DNA from: Phycisphaerae bacterium
Lineage (GTDB): Bacteria; Planctomycetota; Phycisphaerae; Phycisphaerales; SM1A02
Assembly: GCA_016873275.1 (NCBI GenBank)
Contig: VGXO01000006.1
Coordinates: forward strand, 1-64,000
Direction: 5' to 3'
Length of the DNA: 64,000 nucleotides
Position 1 is the stretch's first letter. Every line of letters starts with the position of its first letter. Of the stretch, positions 20,719 to 28,707 are shown piece by piece. Position numbers and translations under genes: made by a program. Under the pieces are notes generated by a model. The model was given only the letters and a program-made list of their open reading frames with translations. It made no database searches and was not told the DNA's origin.

Positions 20719-21703
20719 GGCGAGCGCCTCCTGGAGAGCGAGCCTCGCCGCGAGGCTCTTCGTGCCTCTGCTTCTGGTCGTGCTGGCGGTCCTCGAGGTC
20801 CGCGGGGGCGTCGAGACCCTGCCGCGCTGGATTGCGACGGTCGGAGCGAGGATCGACGTTCGCGACGAGACGCTCCTCCGCGGCATGATCGCGCTCCAGC
20901 TCGGTCTCGCGGCGATCGCCTTGCTGATCCCTCGCTGGTCGCGCGCGACGTCGGCGACGGCGCTGGTGCTTCTCGTCTTCGCCGCGGTCGCGGAGGTCTC
21001 GGCGCTCGTCGGCGTCGGCGGCGACGCCCTCGCCTTCGTGCCGCCCTTGGTGGTGCTCGCGGCGTCGGGACTGCTGCTTCCGATCACGCTTCGCGCGGTC
21101 CCGACCGCGGGCTCCCCGGGTTCTCCGGTCTGGCGGGCGATCGGCGCGATGGCGATCGCGGTCGCGGCTCTTGCAGCGTCCGCTCGATTGACCCTTGGTC
21201 CCGTGAAGCCTGGTCCCGCCACCGTGGCTCCCTCCGTCGCGACCTCCCCATCCGTGGAGGTGGTCGAGCTCGCCCTCGAGGATTGGACCGGCCGCTCGCT
21301 GCCCGAGACGGGACTGCCCCGCCGGCTTCCGGAACTCACCGCCCTGACCCTCGAGGGACGATCCGTGCTCGTGCTGCACGACCCTCGCTGCGGGCAGTGC
21401 CACGACCTCTTCGCGACCTGGTTCGCCGCCCCGGTCGATGCCCGCGTCATCGCGGTCCGAGTGCCGCCAGCACCCGGCGCGTCGCTCCTCGAGAGCGATC
21501 AGCCGGAGGAGGTCGCGTGCGCGGACTGCGTGCGGCTCTCGCTGCCGACCGGACCGACGTGGCTCGTGCAGACTCCGGCGGTCGTCGTGATCGAGGACGG
21601 CGTGGTCCGCTGCGCGGCGAAGGGACTCGATCAGGCGTCCGAGTGCCTCGGGTCGTGGATCTCTCCGGCGGCTGATCCCTCGATCGACGCCGCCTCGCCC
21701 TGA
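20708..21703 (+). CDS. Membrane protein with C-terminal thioredoxin-like domain (copy 2)
   Basis: This 331-residue protein has the same plan as its upstream neighbour: about five membrane segments (residues 10-165), a short linker, then a thioredoxin-like domain with the pair CGQC near 228-231 and a second CADC pair. The membrane part lacks the DCGCFG motif. The ATG at 20708 lies inside the last codons of copy 1, so the two are likely translated together, and they probably arose by tandem duplication and diverged. Role in membrane thiol redox chemistry is inferred. Its 3' end overlaps the convergent tilS gene by 73 bases. Confidence 0.76.
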   Translation: MPAEASASWRASLAARLFVPLLLVVLAVLEVRGGVETLPRWIATVGARIDVRDETLLRGMIALQLGLAAIALLIPRWSRATSATALVLLVFAAVAEVSALVGVGGDALAFVPPLVVLAASGLLLPITLRAVPTAGSPGSPVWRAIGAMAIAVAALAASARLTLGPVKPGPATVAPSVATSPSVEVVELALEDWTGRSLPETGLPRRLPELTALTLEGRSVLVLHDPRCGQCHDLFATWFAAPVDARVIAVRVPPAPGASLLESDQPEEVACADCVRLSLPTGPTWLVQTPAVVVIEDGVVRCAAKGLDQASECLGSWISPAADPSIDAASP

Positions 21704-22743
21704 CCATGGCGTGACCCGTCGTGCTCGAGCGAGACCTCGCGCACGTCGATGGTCGCCCGGAGCCCGCCCGGCCAGCTCCATCGCCGCGGACGCTCGTCCC
21801 CGTCGCCGATCGCCTCCGCGACCTCGCGGAGCATGCGCGAGGTCAGCTGCCCCGCAAGCTCGGGCGCCTGATGCAGCGCGGCGCGGCGAAGTCCCGCGGC
21901 GCGAAGCTCATGCGGCAGCCGGGCGAGTTCCCCGCGGCGCCATCGGCGCAGACTGGCGTCGCCGAAGCACTCGAGCAGCCATCGCTCGATCGCCTCCCGG
22001 GCAAGCCCGCACTGCTCCGCGGTCGACGCCGCCCGCGCGGCGGCGTGCGGGAAGATCGCTTCGAGCTCCGGCATCACCGTCGCCCGCAGGCGTCCGCGGA
22101 GGCGTCGCGGATCCGAGTTCGAGGGATCGCGGATGGGATCGAGGCGAAGCCGCGCGACGAACGCCTCGATCGAGGCACGCGAGATGGTGAGCATCGGTCG
22201 AACGAGGTCGATGCCCGGCGCGAGGTTCCTCCGTGGCGGCATGCCGGAAAGTCCTTCGAGTCCGGTCCCCCGCGAGATCGCCGCGAGCAGGGTCTCGAAC
22301 TGATCGTCCGCGTGGTGCGCCGTGGCGACCACGGGGCAGGCGTGCTCCGCGGCGATGCAGGCAAGCGCCTCGGCTCGGCGGGTCCGCGCGACCGCCAGGA
22401 GGTTCCCCTCGCCGCTGCAGTCGATCCTCCGCACGACCGCCGGAACGCCAGCCGCGGCCGCCTGCCCCCGGACGATCTCCGCCTCCTGACCTGACTCGAC
22501 GCGAATCCCATGGTCGACATGGGCGACGATCGGGGTCCAGTGCCGAGGGTGGCGGTCTCGCAGCGCCGCCAAGATCCACAGGAGCGTCAAGGAGTCTGGT
22601 CCGCCGCTGACCGCGACTAGCACCCGCCCCCCGGAGACCCCGCACCGCTGCCGGAGCGACCCCTCCACCTCGGCGGCCAAGGGGCTCCGTCCCGCGGTCA
22701 AGAGGGAAGTGGAGGAAATCTGCGTCAAATGCCGACCAGCCAT
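21631..22743 (-). CDS. tilS: tRNA(Ile)-lysidine synthase
   Basis: TilS converts C34 of tRNA-Ile(CAU) to lysidine so that it reads AUA. The PP-loop ATP-binding motif SGGPDS is at residues 46-51, followed by HVDHGIR, AVARTRRAEAL and the ATAHHADDQFETLL segment, all family signatures. At 370 residues it has the N-terminal domain and a reduced C-terminal region; the full E. coli-type C-terminal domain is lacking, as in many bacteria. The gene is divergent from the small membrane protein gene. The first ~20 residues are not conserved, so the start may lie further in. Confidence 0.92.
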   Translation of the reverse strand: MAGRHLTQISSTSLLTAGRSPLAAEVEGSLRQRCGVSGGRVLVAVSGGPDSLTLLWILAALRDRHPRHWTPIVAHVDHGIRVESGQEAEIVRGQAAAAGVPAVVRRIDCSGEGNLLAVARTRRAEALACIAAEHACPVVATAHHADDQFETLLAAISRGTGLEGLSGMPPRRNLAPGIDLVRPMLTISRASIEAFVARLRLDPIRDPSNSDPRRLRGRLRATVMPELEAIFPHAAARAASTAEQCGLAREAIERWLLECFGDASLRRWRRGELARLPHELRAAGLRRAALHQAPELAGQLTSRMLREVAEAIGDGDERPRRWSWPGGLRATIDVREVSLEHDGSRHGQGEAASIEGSAAGEIHDPRHSDA

Positions 22744-22771
22744 TTGTTCTCGGGCGTCGGAGGAGCATACT
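22744..22771 (+). promoter_or_regulatory. Candidate sigma-70-type promoter for the 22810 gene
   Basis: TTGTTC at 22744-22749 and CATACT at 22766-22771 are separated by 16 bases. Transcription would start near 22778, which argues against any start codon further upstream for the following gene. Confidence 0.4.
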
Positions 22772-22809
22772 GCGGGATCTTCCTCACCCTCGGGGAAGCG
22801 GAACGGGAG

Positions 22810-23298
22810 ATGTCAGGCATGGTCGCGGGCATGGACTTGGACATGGTCTTGGGCATGGTCTTGGGCATGGTCGTGATCGGGCAGGTCGACTCGTGGTGGT
22901 CGCAGCACTGGTCTGAGGTCGCGGCGGTCTTGCTCAGCCTTGGTTTCCTCGTGTTGGTTGGGACCGCGGTCCGCTCCTCCCTCTTCCTCGGACAGACCGC
23001 CGTCAGCAAGAGGGCGAAGCGGCGATCAAGCGCCGCCGCTCCTTCGGAGGAGCAGTGGGTCGTCACGGTGATGAACCTCGAGCGACGCATCGCAGATCTC
23101 GAGGGACGAGCGGCGCCCTCGCTCCCCCAGTCGTCCGGCGTGATCGCCACCATCTCCTCCGCCGAGGAGACCCTGCAGGACCGCATCGAGCGGCTCGCCC
23201 GCGAGGGCGTCTCGAGCGCGGAGATCGCCCGCGTCGTCGGCGAGCCGGTGGGCCGGGTCGAGTTGATCCTCAACCTGCGTCGCGCGGCCCGCGGCTGA
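22810..23298 (+). CDS. Small membrane protein with C-terminal coiled/HTH-like segment
   Basis: I do not recognise this 162-residue protein. It has a Met-rich N-terminus with an in-frame 12-base tandem repeat, one membrane helix (about residues 36-55), a basic linker, a short coiled coil (VMNLERRIADLEGR) and a C-terminal DRIERLAREGVSSAEIARVVGEPVGRVELIL segment that resembles a resolvase- or DUF6115-like helix-turn-helix. Such proteins occur next to flagellar or envelope genes, but nothing nearby supports that here. Several in-frame ATGs make the start uncertain; the promoter-like elements upstream favour 22810 or later. Confidence 0.65.
   Translation: MSGMVAGMDLDMVLGMVLGMVVIGQVDSWWSQHWSEVAAVLLSLGFLVLVGTAVRSSLFLGQTAVSKRAKRRSSAAAPSEEQWVVTVMNLERRIADLEGRAAPSLPQSSGVIATISSAEETLQDRIERLAREGVSSAEIARVVGEPVGRVELILNLRRAARG
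22840..22875 (+). repeat. 12-base tandem repeat, three copies
   Basis: The unit GGCATGGTCTTG and two near-identical neighbours run at 22840-22851, 22852-22863 and 22864-22875, encoding DMVL, GMVL and GMVV. Each copy holds an in-frame ATG. Confidence 0.75.
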
Positions 23299-23386
23299 CG
23301 GTCGCGACGATCGCGGTTCGCGTGGAGGGTTGTCCTTGCGATTGGGGGTCACCACGACCGCCCGACCCGCGGCGTGCGCGTGATGA

Positions 23387-25006
23387 TCATCGCCCCTGAT
23401 CGTCCGCGCCTGCCGCCGAGTCCGCCGTCTCGATCCGGATCGAGGTGCGGTGCCAGCCGGAGGGCGTGCGGCGCACCTCCCAGCGGACCTCGTCGATCGT
23501 CCGGAGCACGCTCGCCGCGCGGGTCCATCGCGCCTCGAACGGTCCCCTCGCCTCCGGATCGGCGAACGCCTCGCCATGCCGCACCCAGCCCTCGAGGTGG
23601 CGTGCGACGCGATCGGGGCGGACCCAGCCGGACTGCACCAGATCGTCCGCCGGCTCGACGACCTGCGCCGCCCCGCTCGTTCCCCCCGCGTCGCTGGAGA
23701 GGTCGACCAAGGTCCGTGGGTCCTCGAGCGATCCAAGGATGCTCCGGAGCCATGGACCGCCCGAGGCGATGACGACCCACTCGCCGGTCCGTCCGGCGAC
23801 GGTGCCCCAGTCGATCGACAGCCTCGCCGCCAACGGGTGATCGCCGAGGAGCGACTCCAGCCAGTCCCGCAGGGTCACGACGCCGCCCTCGGGAGTGACG
23901 AGCGACGCCGCCCCTCCGTCGGGCGCGAGCCGCCGCAGGATCGCCTCGGCGAGGAACGTCGACCAACGCCGCATCCGCGGCAGCGCCTCGGAGGCGTCGC
24001 CGACCTCGATGGCATGCGCGATCGCGGGCGTCTCGAGCGTCGGCCACGGATCACCCGCCCCGCCCCGCGTCTCGCCGAGGACCCAGAGCCTCCGCCCGCG
24101 CGCCTCGTCGCCGAGCGCCGGGGTCGGAGATGCCTCCGGCAGGAGGGCGAGCCACTCGTCGCCCCAAGGAAGTCCGACGCCATGCACCGTGAGCACCACC
24201 GCGAGGTGCTCCGACCGGAGGCGATCGAGGAGCGCCGTCATCTCCGCCTCGACGACGAGCCGGGCGCCCGCATCGAAGGCACGCGGCGAGGACTCGATCG
24301 GGCGGAGCTCCGCCGAGAGTCCTCGGGCATCGAGCTCGCCGACCGCGATGAACGCCTCGCCCTGCGCGATCGCCTCGGACGCGAACGCCTCGATGATCGT
24401 CGCGCCCTCCACGACCGGCATCCATCGAGGACGCTCGAGTCGCGCCATCGAGAGCCTCGGCGCATCCGCGGGCGGGTCGTCGAGGCGGGTCAGGACCTCC
24501 TGCCACAGGCGGTCGCCCCGCACGCCGCCGAGCAGGATCGCCTCGCCGCGCTCCGCGATCCGCAGGTCCTGGTCCACCAACTCGAAGACCCCGCCCCCGA
24601 GCGCCCGCGAAGCCCGCGAGGCGAACGCCTTCCTCGTCTCGGGGGTGGTCACCGCGAGCAGCACCCACTCGGTCCGTTCATCGTCGCGGCGGATCACGCA
24701 GGTCGCGTCGGCGCCGAGCAGCTCGAGCGCGAGCTCCGCCGAGTCCCGCCCCAGCGAGTCCGCCAGGCGCGACCATGCCGCGCCGAGCTCCGAGCCCCGA
24801 AGCTCCGAACGAAGCACCACCGCGAAGGGGCGCCGGGCGAGCGCCGGCCAGACGTCCGCGAGGTTCCTCGCCCGCACCACGAGGTCCGCGTCGGGCGGCG
24901 CCCATGGAACCAGCGATGGCGGGGTCGCCGCGGCCGAGACGACCACCGCCGCCACGAGCGCCGACCCGAGGAGGCACGAGGCGGGTGAGACGCGGGACCC
25001 GGTCAT
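23387..25006 (-). CDS. Exported hypothetical protein, ECF-sigma cluster
   Basis: I do not recognise a family for this 539-residue protein. It begins with a signal-peptide-like stretch (residues 8-30, ending near VSAAATPPS). The mature part is soluble with alternating strands and helices, and mentions no catalytic motif I can name; its style (repeated evaluations of a score-like domain, LVVRARNLADVWPAL at the start) resembles the large secreted DUF3352-type proteins. Its ATG overlaps the stop of the 144-residue membrane protein as ATGA, which itself overlaps the ECF sigma gene, so the three are one unit. It may be a target or sensor of the sigma factor. Confidence 0.7.
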   Translation of the reverse strand: MTGSRVSPASCLLGSALVAAVVVSAAATPPSLVPWAPPDADLVVRARNLADVWPALARRPFAVVLRSELRGSELGAAWSRLADSLGRDSAELALELLGADATCVIRRDDERTEWVLLAVTTPETRKAFASRASRALGGGVFELVDQDLRIAERGEAILLGGVRGDRLWQEVLTRLDDPPADAPRLSMARLERPRWMPVVEGATIIEAFASEAIAQGEAFIAVGELDARGLSAELRPIESSPRAFDAGARLVVEAEMTALLDRLRSEHLAVVLTVHGVGLPWGDEWLALLPEASPTPALGDEARGRRLWVLGETRGGAGDPWPTLETPAIAHAIEVGDASEALPRMRRWSTFLAEAILRRLAPDGGAASLVTPEGGVVTLRDWLESLLGDHPLAARLSIDWGTVAGRTGEWVVIASGGPWLRSILGSLEDPRTLVDLSSDAGGTSGAAQVVEPADDLVQSGWVRPDRVARHLEGWVRHGEAFADPEARGPFEARWTRAASVLRTIDEVRWEVRRTPSGWHRTSIRIETADSAAGADDQGR

Positions 25007-25437
25007 GTGGAGGACCACGGCGCCGAGGCGAGGATCGTCGCGGGACCGCGCGAGGGCTCCGACCGGGGCGGGTCCATGCGCGGGCGGCGACCGAGCCAGT
25101 CGATCGCATCGACGGTGCCCTCCGACCAGGAGTCCGGAGCGGCGATGGCGCCGAGGAACCGGTCGAGGGAGGGCGACGGCGCCTCGGAGAGACCGAGCGA
25201 CCGCGGAAGCACGAGGATCGCCGCGGTCATCGCGAGCACCGCGACGGCGGCGGCACGAATGCTCCGTCGCCATCGCGCGGAGACGCGGCGGTAGCCCAGC
25301 CGCGACAGCACGCCGCTCACCACCCCGTCGGTCGGCGCATCGACCGGGCGGCGGGCGCGGCGGAGCGCGCGGGACGACCGCGGACGGACTCCTCGTCGGG
25401 ACGCCGGGCGGTTCGCGGGACGGCGGCGATTACCCAT
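25003..25437 (-). CDS. Small single-pass membrane protein downstream of ECF sigma factor (possible anti-sigma)
   Basis: The 144-residue protein has an Arg-rich cytoplasmic N-terminus (about residues 1-60), one membrane helix near AAAVAVLAMTAAILVLP and a short outer segment. It overlaps the sigma factor gene by 8 bases and the next gene by 4. The position directly after an ECF sigma gene and the one-helix topology fit an anti-sigma factor, but the usual zinc-binding HxxxCxxC motif is absent and no anti-sigma domain is recognised. The function is inference from position alone. Confidence 0.68.
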   Translation of the reverse strand: MGNRRRPANRPASRRGVRPRSSRALRRARRPVDAPTDGVVSGVLSRLGYRRVSARWRRSIRAAAVAVLAMTAAILVLPRSLGLSEAPSPSLDRFLGAIAAPDSWSEGTVDAIDWLGRRPRMDPPRSEPSRGPATILASAPWSST

Positions 25438-26035
25438 GGGTCTCACCGCCTCCCTCGATCGCCTCGAGCGCCGCCTTGTGCCGTGGGCCGTCCGCCTCGA
25501 TCGCCTCCTGCATCCGCCGTCGGGCACGATGAAGGTGGCTCTTCACGGTGCCGGTCGGGATGCCCAGCTCGGTGGCGATCTCCGGGATCGCCCGCCCCTC
25601 CTCATGGAAGAGCCTCACGATGCGACGCTGGCGGGGATTCAGCACCGCGAGCGCATGATCGAGCACGGAGAGCACCGCATGCCGTCGCTCTCGCCGCATG
25701 AGCGGCGCGGCGGGATCGTCGCGCGGACCGCCCCGCTGCTCGACGAGCTCGCTGTCCGCGGTGGGATGCATCTTCTCGAGGCTGTTCACCAACAGGCGAC
25801 GCCCGATGGTGAAGAGCCAGGTGCTGAAGCGGAAGCGCGGATCGAAGCGATCGAGGCTGCGCAGCACCCTCACGAAGGACTCCTGCACGAGGTCCTCGGC
25901 AAGCTCGGGGCGGCGGCAGCGTCGGAGCAGGAAGGCGTAGAGCGATGCCTGATGGCGGCGCACCAGCGCCTCGATGGCGCGGGCGTCACCTCGACGCGCG
26001 TGGTGGATCAGCCGCAGTTCCTCCTCGCGTTCCAC
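25430..26035 (-). CDS. RNA polymerase ECF-type sigma factor
   Basis: The 201-residue protein has region 2 (LVRRHQASLYAFLLRRC..LAEDLVQESFVRVLRSLDRFDPRFRFSTWLFTIGRRL) and region 4 (LNPRQRRIVRLFHEEGRAIPEIATELGIPTGTVKSHLHRARRRM), which bind the -10 and -35 elements. Region 3 is absent, as in ECF (sigma-70 group 4) factors. The start is GTG at 26035. TACACT lies 6 bases upstream with no Shine-Dalgarno sequence. The stop overlaps the start of a small membrane protein, a likely regulator. The group and signal are not assignable from sequence. Confidence 0.92.
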   Translation of the reverse strand: MEREEELRLIHHARRGDARAIEALVRRHQASLYAFLLRRCRRPELAEDLVQESFVRVLRSLDRFDPRFRFSTWLFTIGRRLLVNSLEKMHPTADSELVEQRGGPRDDPAAPLMRRERRHAVLSVLDHALAVLNPRQRRIVRLFHEEGRAIPEIATELGIPTGTVKSHLHRARRRMQEAIEADGPRHKAALEAIEGGGETHG

Positions 26036-26041
26036 GGACGA

Positions 26042-26047
26042 AGTGTA
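26042..26047 (-). promoter_or_regulatory. -10-like element for the ECF sigma gene (possibly leaderless)
   Basis: TACACT on the minus strand ends 6 bases before the GTG start, with no ribosome binding site. It could also be a target of another sigma factor; no matching -35 is apparent. Confidence 0.4.
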
Positions 26048-26051
26048 GAGC

Positions 26052-26927
26052 TCACCCCGTCGGCGGTTGCGTTCGGTGCGCCGGATCGGCGACCCCGACG
26101 TAGAGGGTGCAGACGCCGAAGGTCAGCGGTCGACGGCGGAGGTCGCGGAACCCCGCCTCGGTGATCCACGACCCCAGCACCTCGGGCTCCGGGAAGGTCC
26201 GGACCGACCTCGGCAGGTAGCGGTACGCCCCGGAGCGATCACCCGCGATCAGGGTCGCGGTCCGTGGCATCACCCACTCCGTGTAGAAGCGGTTTCCCCA
26301 GCGGAGCAGTCGGTTCCGAGGCTGGCTGAACTCGAGGATCACCAGCCGACCGAGCGGTCGGAGCACCCGCCGGAACTCCCGGATCGCCCGCTCGGGCGTG
26401 GCGACGTTCCGGAGCCCGAAGGAGATGGTCACCACGTCGAAGGAGGCGTCGGGGAAGTCGAGCGACATCGCGTCGCCGAGGCGGTACTCGACGCGACTTG
26501 GGTCGCGCAGCCGGACCGCCTTCGACTTGGCGATCTCCAGCATCGGCGCGCTGAAGTCCACGCCGACGACCTTGGCGACCCCCGCCTCGGCGAGCTCGCC
26601 GGAGAGGTCACCCGTGCCGCAGGCGACGTCGAGGACCTCGCTGCGCGGGGTGAGCGCTGCTGCCCGCACCGCGGCACGCCGCCACGCGACGTCACGCCCG
26701 AACGAGTGCAGCCGATTGTTGAGGTCGTAGCGACGCGCGATCGCACCGAACATCGCCCGCACCCGCTCCGCCTTCTCCGCATCCTGGTGGGGGTTCCCTG
26801 CAAGCCGCTCAGAAGACCAAGCAGGCTCGACAGTTGAGGATTGGGGGGAGGGGTTGACCACGGGCGCTGCCAGGCACGTCGACGTCGATCGTACGGTCGC
26901 GGCGGCTTCGAGACGGAGGGGGGACAC
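26052..26927 (-). CDS. ubiE: Menaquinone/ubiquinone methyltransferase (UbiE/MenG family)
   Basis: This SAM-dependent methyltransferase carries out the C-methylation step of demethylmenaquinone (or the ubiquinone precursor). The UbiE signatures are clear: FGAIARRYDLNNRLHSFGRDVAWRR, the SAM motif LDVACGTGDLSGEL, DFSAPMLEIAKSK, FDVVTISFGLRNV and the C-terminal RYLPRSVRTFPEPEVLGSWITEAGF. The frame gives 291 residues from a GTG at 26927, about 35-50 longer than usual. The N-terminal extension is not conserved, and a GTG at 26861 would give 269 residues and lies after a TACGAT at 26888-26893, so the shorter form is plausible. It supports the quinone pool used by complex I. Menaquinone is likelier, but this cannot be proven here. 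Confidence 0.9.
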   Translation of the reverse strand: MSPLRLEAAATVRSTSTCLAAPVVNPSPQSSTVEPAWSSERLAGNPHQDAEKAERVRAMFGAIARRYDLNNRLHSFGRDVAWRRAAVRAAALTPRSEVLDVACGTGDLSGELAEAGVAKVVGVDFSAPMLEIAKSKAVRLRDPSRVEYRLGDAMSLDFPDASFDVVTISFGLRNVATPERAIREFRRVLRPLGRLVILEFSQPRNRLLRWGNRFYTEWVMPRTATLIAGDRSGAYRYLPRSVRTFPEPEVLGSWITEAGFRDLRRRPLTFGVCTLYVGVADPAHRTQPPTG

Positions 26928-26963
26928 CGTTTCGAATGCCTCGCGGGAATCAGGACCGATGGT

Positions 26964-26991
26964 TTGGGATCCCCGGGCATCCCGCTAGGAT
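26964..26991 (+). promoter_or_regulatory. Candidate promoter of the amidohydrolase-like gene
   Basis: TTGGGA (26964-26969) and TAGGAT (26986-26991) are 16 bases apart. The implied 5' leader is about 65 bases. Confidence 0.4.
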
Positions 26992-27064
26992 GTCGCCCCG
27001 CGGTGGCGAGTTCTCGTCGAATCCGAGTTCTCGTGCTCTCTCAGGCGACGTGGAGCCTTCCCGA

Positions 27065-27982
27065 ATGATCGTGGACATGCAGTGTCGGGTCTGGGCGTCT
27101 CCGGAACAGCTCGGCTCGACGCTTGCCGCCCGCCTCCGTCGCTTCGATGCCACCCGCACGGTGCCGCTCGATGCCACGCCCACCCGCCTCGCGTCCGAAC
27201 TCGAGTGCGTGTCCGCGGCGTGCGTGCTCGGCTTCCGTTCCGACCGCCGTCGGTCGGCGATCCCCGCCGAGGCGATCGCCGACCTGGTCCGCAAGCACCC
27301 CGGTCGCGTCGTGGGCGTCGCCGGCATCGACCCCCTCTCGGGTGATCCCAAGGAGCAGGTCGCCCACGCCCGTCAGCTCGGGCTGTTTGGCGTGACCGTC
27401 AGTCCCTCCGCGCAGGCGTTCCACCCGACCCACTCCTCCGCGATGAGGGCGTACGAGGCGGCGGAGTCGCTCGGGCTCCCCCTCTGGGTCGCCCGCCCCG
27501 CCCTCGCGACCTCCGAGTGCCGGCTCGAGTTCGATCAGCCGCTCGGATGGGACGAGGTCGCCCGCAGCTTCCCCAAGCTCTCGATCATCCTTGGTGGGCT
27601 CGGAGATCCGTGGATCTCCGAGGCGCTCGCCCTCGTCTCGAAGCACGACCGGGTCTTCGCCGACCTCTCGGGCGTCATCCAGCACCCGTGGTCGCTCTAC
27701 GGCGCCCTGCAGCAGGCGGTCGCGTGGGGCGTGGCGGATCGACTCCTGCTCGCGTCGGGATTCCCGTTCGCGACGCCCGCCAAGGCGATCGAGGCGCTCT
27801 ACTCGGTGAACGCGCTCACGCACGGCACGCAGTGGCCTGCGATCCCGCGGTCGGTCCTCAAGTCGATCGTCGAGCGGGACGCGCTCGCGGCGGTCGGCAT
27901 CGACTTCGAGGTCGGGCTCGAGTCCGGCCAGCGGACGTCCGGACCCGCCGCGGCGCCCGCGACCGCACGGAACTCCGGTTGA
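27065..27982 (+). CDS. Amidohydrolase-2 (ACMSD-type) homologue lacking metal ligands
   Basis: The 305-residue TIM-barrel-like protein aligns end to end with amidohydrolase-2 proteins: MIVDMQCRVW at the N-terminus, VVGVAGIDP, GVTVSPSAQAFHPTHS, KLSIILGGLGDPW, VFADLSG and DRLLLASGFPFATP. The catalytic metal site is absent. The first-strand H-x-H is Q6-x-R8, the strand-6 His (usually GHLGG) is Gly in ILGGLGD, and the final Asp (usually GSDYPF) is Gly in ASGFPF. It is therefore probably a non-catalytic or repurposed member. The ATG at 27065 follows a plausible promoter, and the next gene, a lipoprotein, begins at or just after its stop. Confidence 0.8.
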   Translation: MIVDMQCRVWASPEQLGSTLAARLRRFDATRTVPLDATPTRLASELECVSAACVLGFRSDRRRSAIPAEAIADLVRKHPGRVVGVAGIDPLSGDPKEQVAHARQLGLFGVTVSPSAQAFHPTHSSAMRAYEAAESLGLPLWVARPALATSECRLEFDQPLGWDEVARSFPKLSIILGGLGDPWISEALALVSKHDRVFADLSGVIQHPWSLYGALQQAVAWGVADRLLLASGFPFATPAKAIEALYSVNALTHGTQWPAIPRSVLKSIVERDALAAVGIDFEVGLESGQRTSGPAAAPATARNSG

Positions 27983-27987
27983 TCCGG

Positions 27988-28707
27988 GTGGGCGGCACTC
28001 CGCCAACCTCGAGCTCGGTCGCCGCACGACTGATCCTCGCGACCATCGCCCTGCTGCTGGCGGGCTGCGGCGGCGGCACGTCGATGCGGCTCGAGTCGCT
28101 CGATCAGAAGCCGGTGCTGCTGCAGCTCGCCCTGCGCGACGGCGCCTACGTGGTCCATCCCTCGGAGACGAGCGTGGTGCTCTCCGACCTGCCATGGGAG
28201 GAGCTCGCCAAGGGTCGTCCCGAGGTCGGTCAGGTCCTGCATGCGCAGTTGCTCTGGGTCCCGAAGCCCGGCTACACCCCGGTCGACTCGACCGCGACCA
28301 ACGTGACCCTGCGATGGATCGTCTTCAGCGGCGGCGAGGTCGGGGTCTATGGTGGCGCCGGCTTCTGCTGGCCGAGCGGGCGCATCGGGAAGGATGCCCT
28401 GTCGGTCCGGGTCGCGGCGTCGACGCTGTCGCTCATCGCCTCGACGAAGGGCTTCGTCGACCTCGCGAGTCCGGCGGCGATCTCCGGTCGCTTCGTCGCC
28501 GCCTACGACCCCGAGCAGGCGCTGCGGGCGCGACAGCAGGTGAGCCAGCTCGTCACCGACGCCCTCGGACGAACCTACTGGGTCGATGAGGCTGGCGGCT
28601 CCTCGTGGCGTGCCATGCTCGCAAGCCGACCGAGCGCGTCGATCAGCGAGGGATCCGCAGGCTCTCCGAGCAACCCCGCCGGGGTCGAGAGGACGACGCG
28701 GCGCTGA
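27988..28707 (+). CDS. Lipoprotein of unknown function
   Basis: The 239-residue protein has a signal peptide ending in LLLAGC, a strong lipobox, followed by GGG and then a soluble domain rich in beta strands with no motif I recognise. The start may be GTG at 27988 or TTG at 27979, the latter overlapping the stop of the amidohydrolase homologue; both give the same mature protein. A link to that neighbour is suggested by position only. The last 130 bases overlap the 3' end of the convergent pseudouridine synthase gene, and codons there are constrained in both frames; the Ser/Pro/Arg-rich tail may be a by-product. Confidence 0.72.
   Translation: MGGTPPTSSSVAARLILATIALLLAGCGGGTSMRLESLDQKPVLLQLALRDGAYVVHPSETSVVLSDLPWEELAKGRPEVGQVLHAQLLWVPKPGYTPVDSTATNVTLRWIVFSGGEVGVYGGAGFCWPSGRIGKDALSVRVAASTLSLIASTKGFVDLASPAAISGRFVAAYDPEQALRARQQVSQLVTDALGRTYWVDEAGGSSWRAMLASRPSASISEGSAGSPSNPAGVERTTRR

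Noticed and set aside
26928-27064. Longer amidohydrolase start at 26936
   Set aside because: A promoter-like pair lies downstream of it, and the family N-terminus begins at MIVDMQ (27065).
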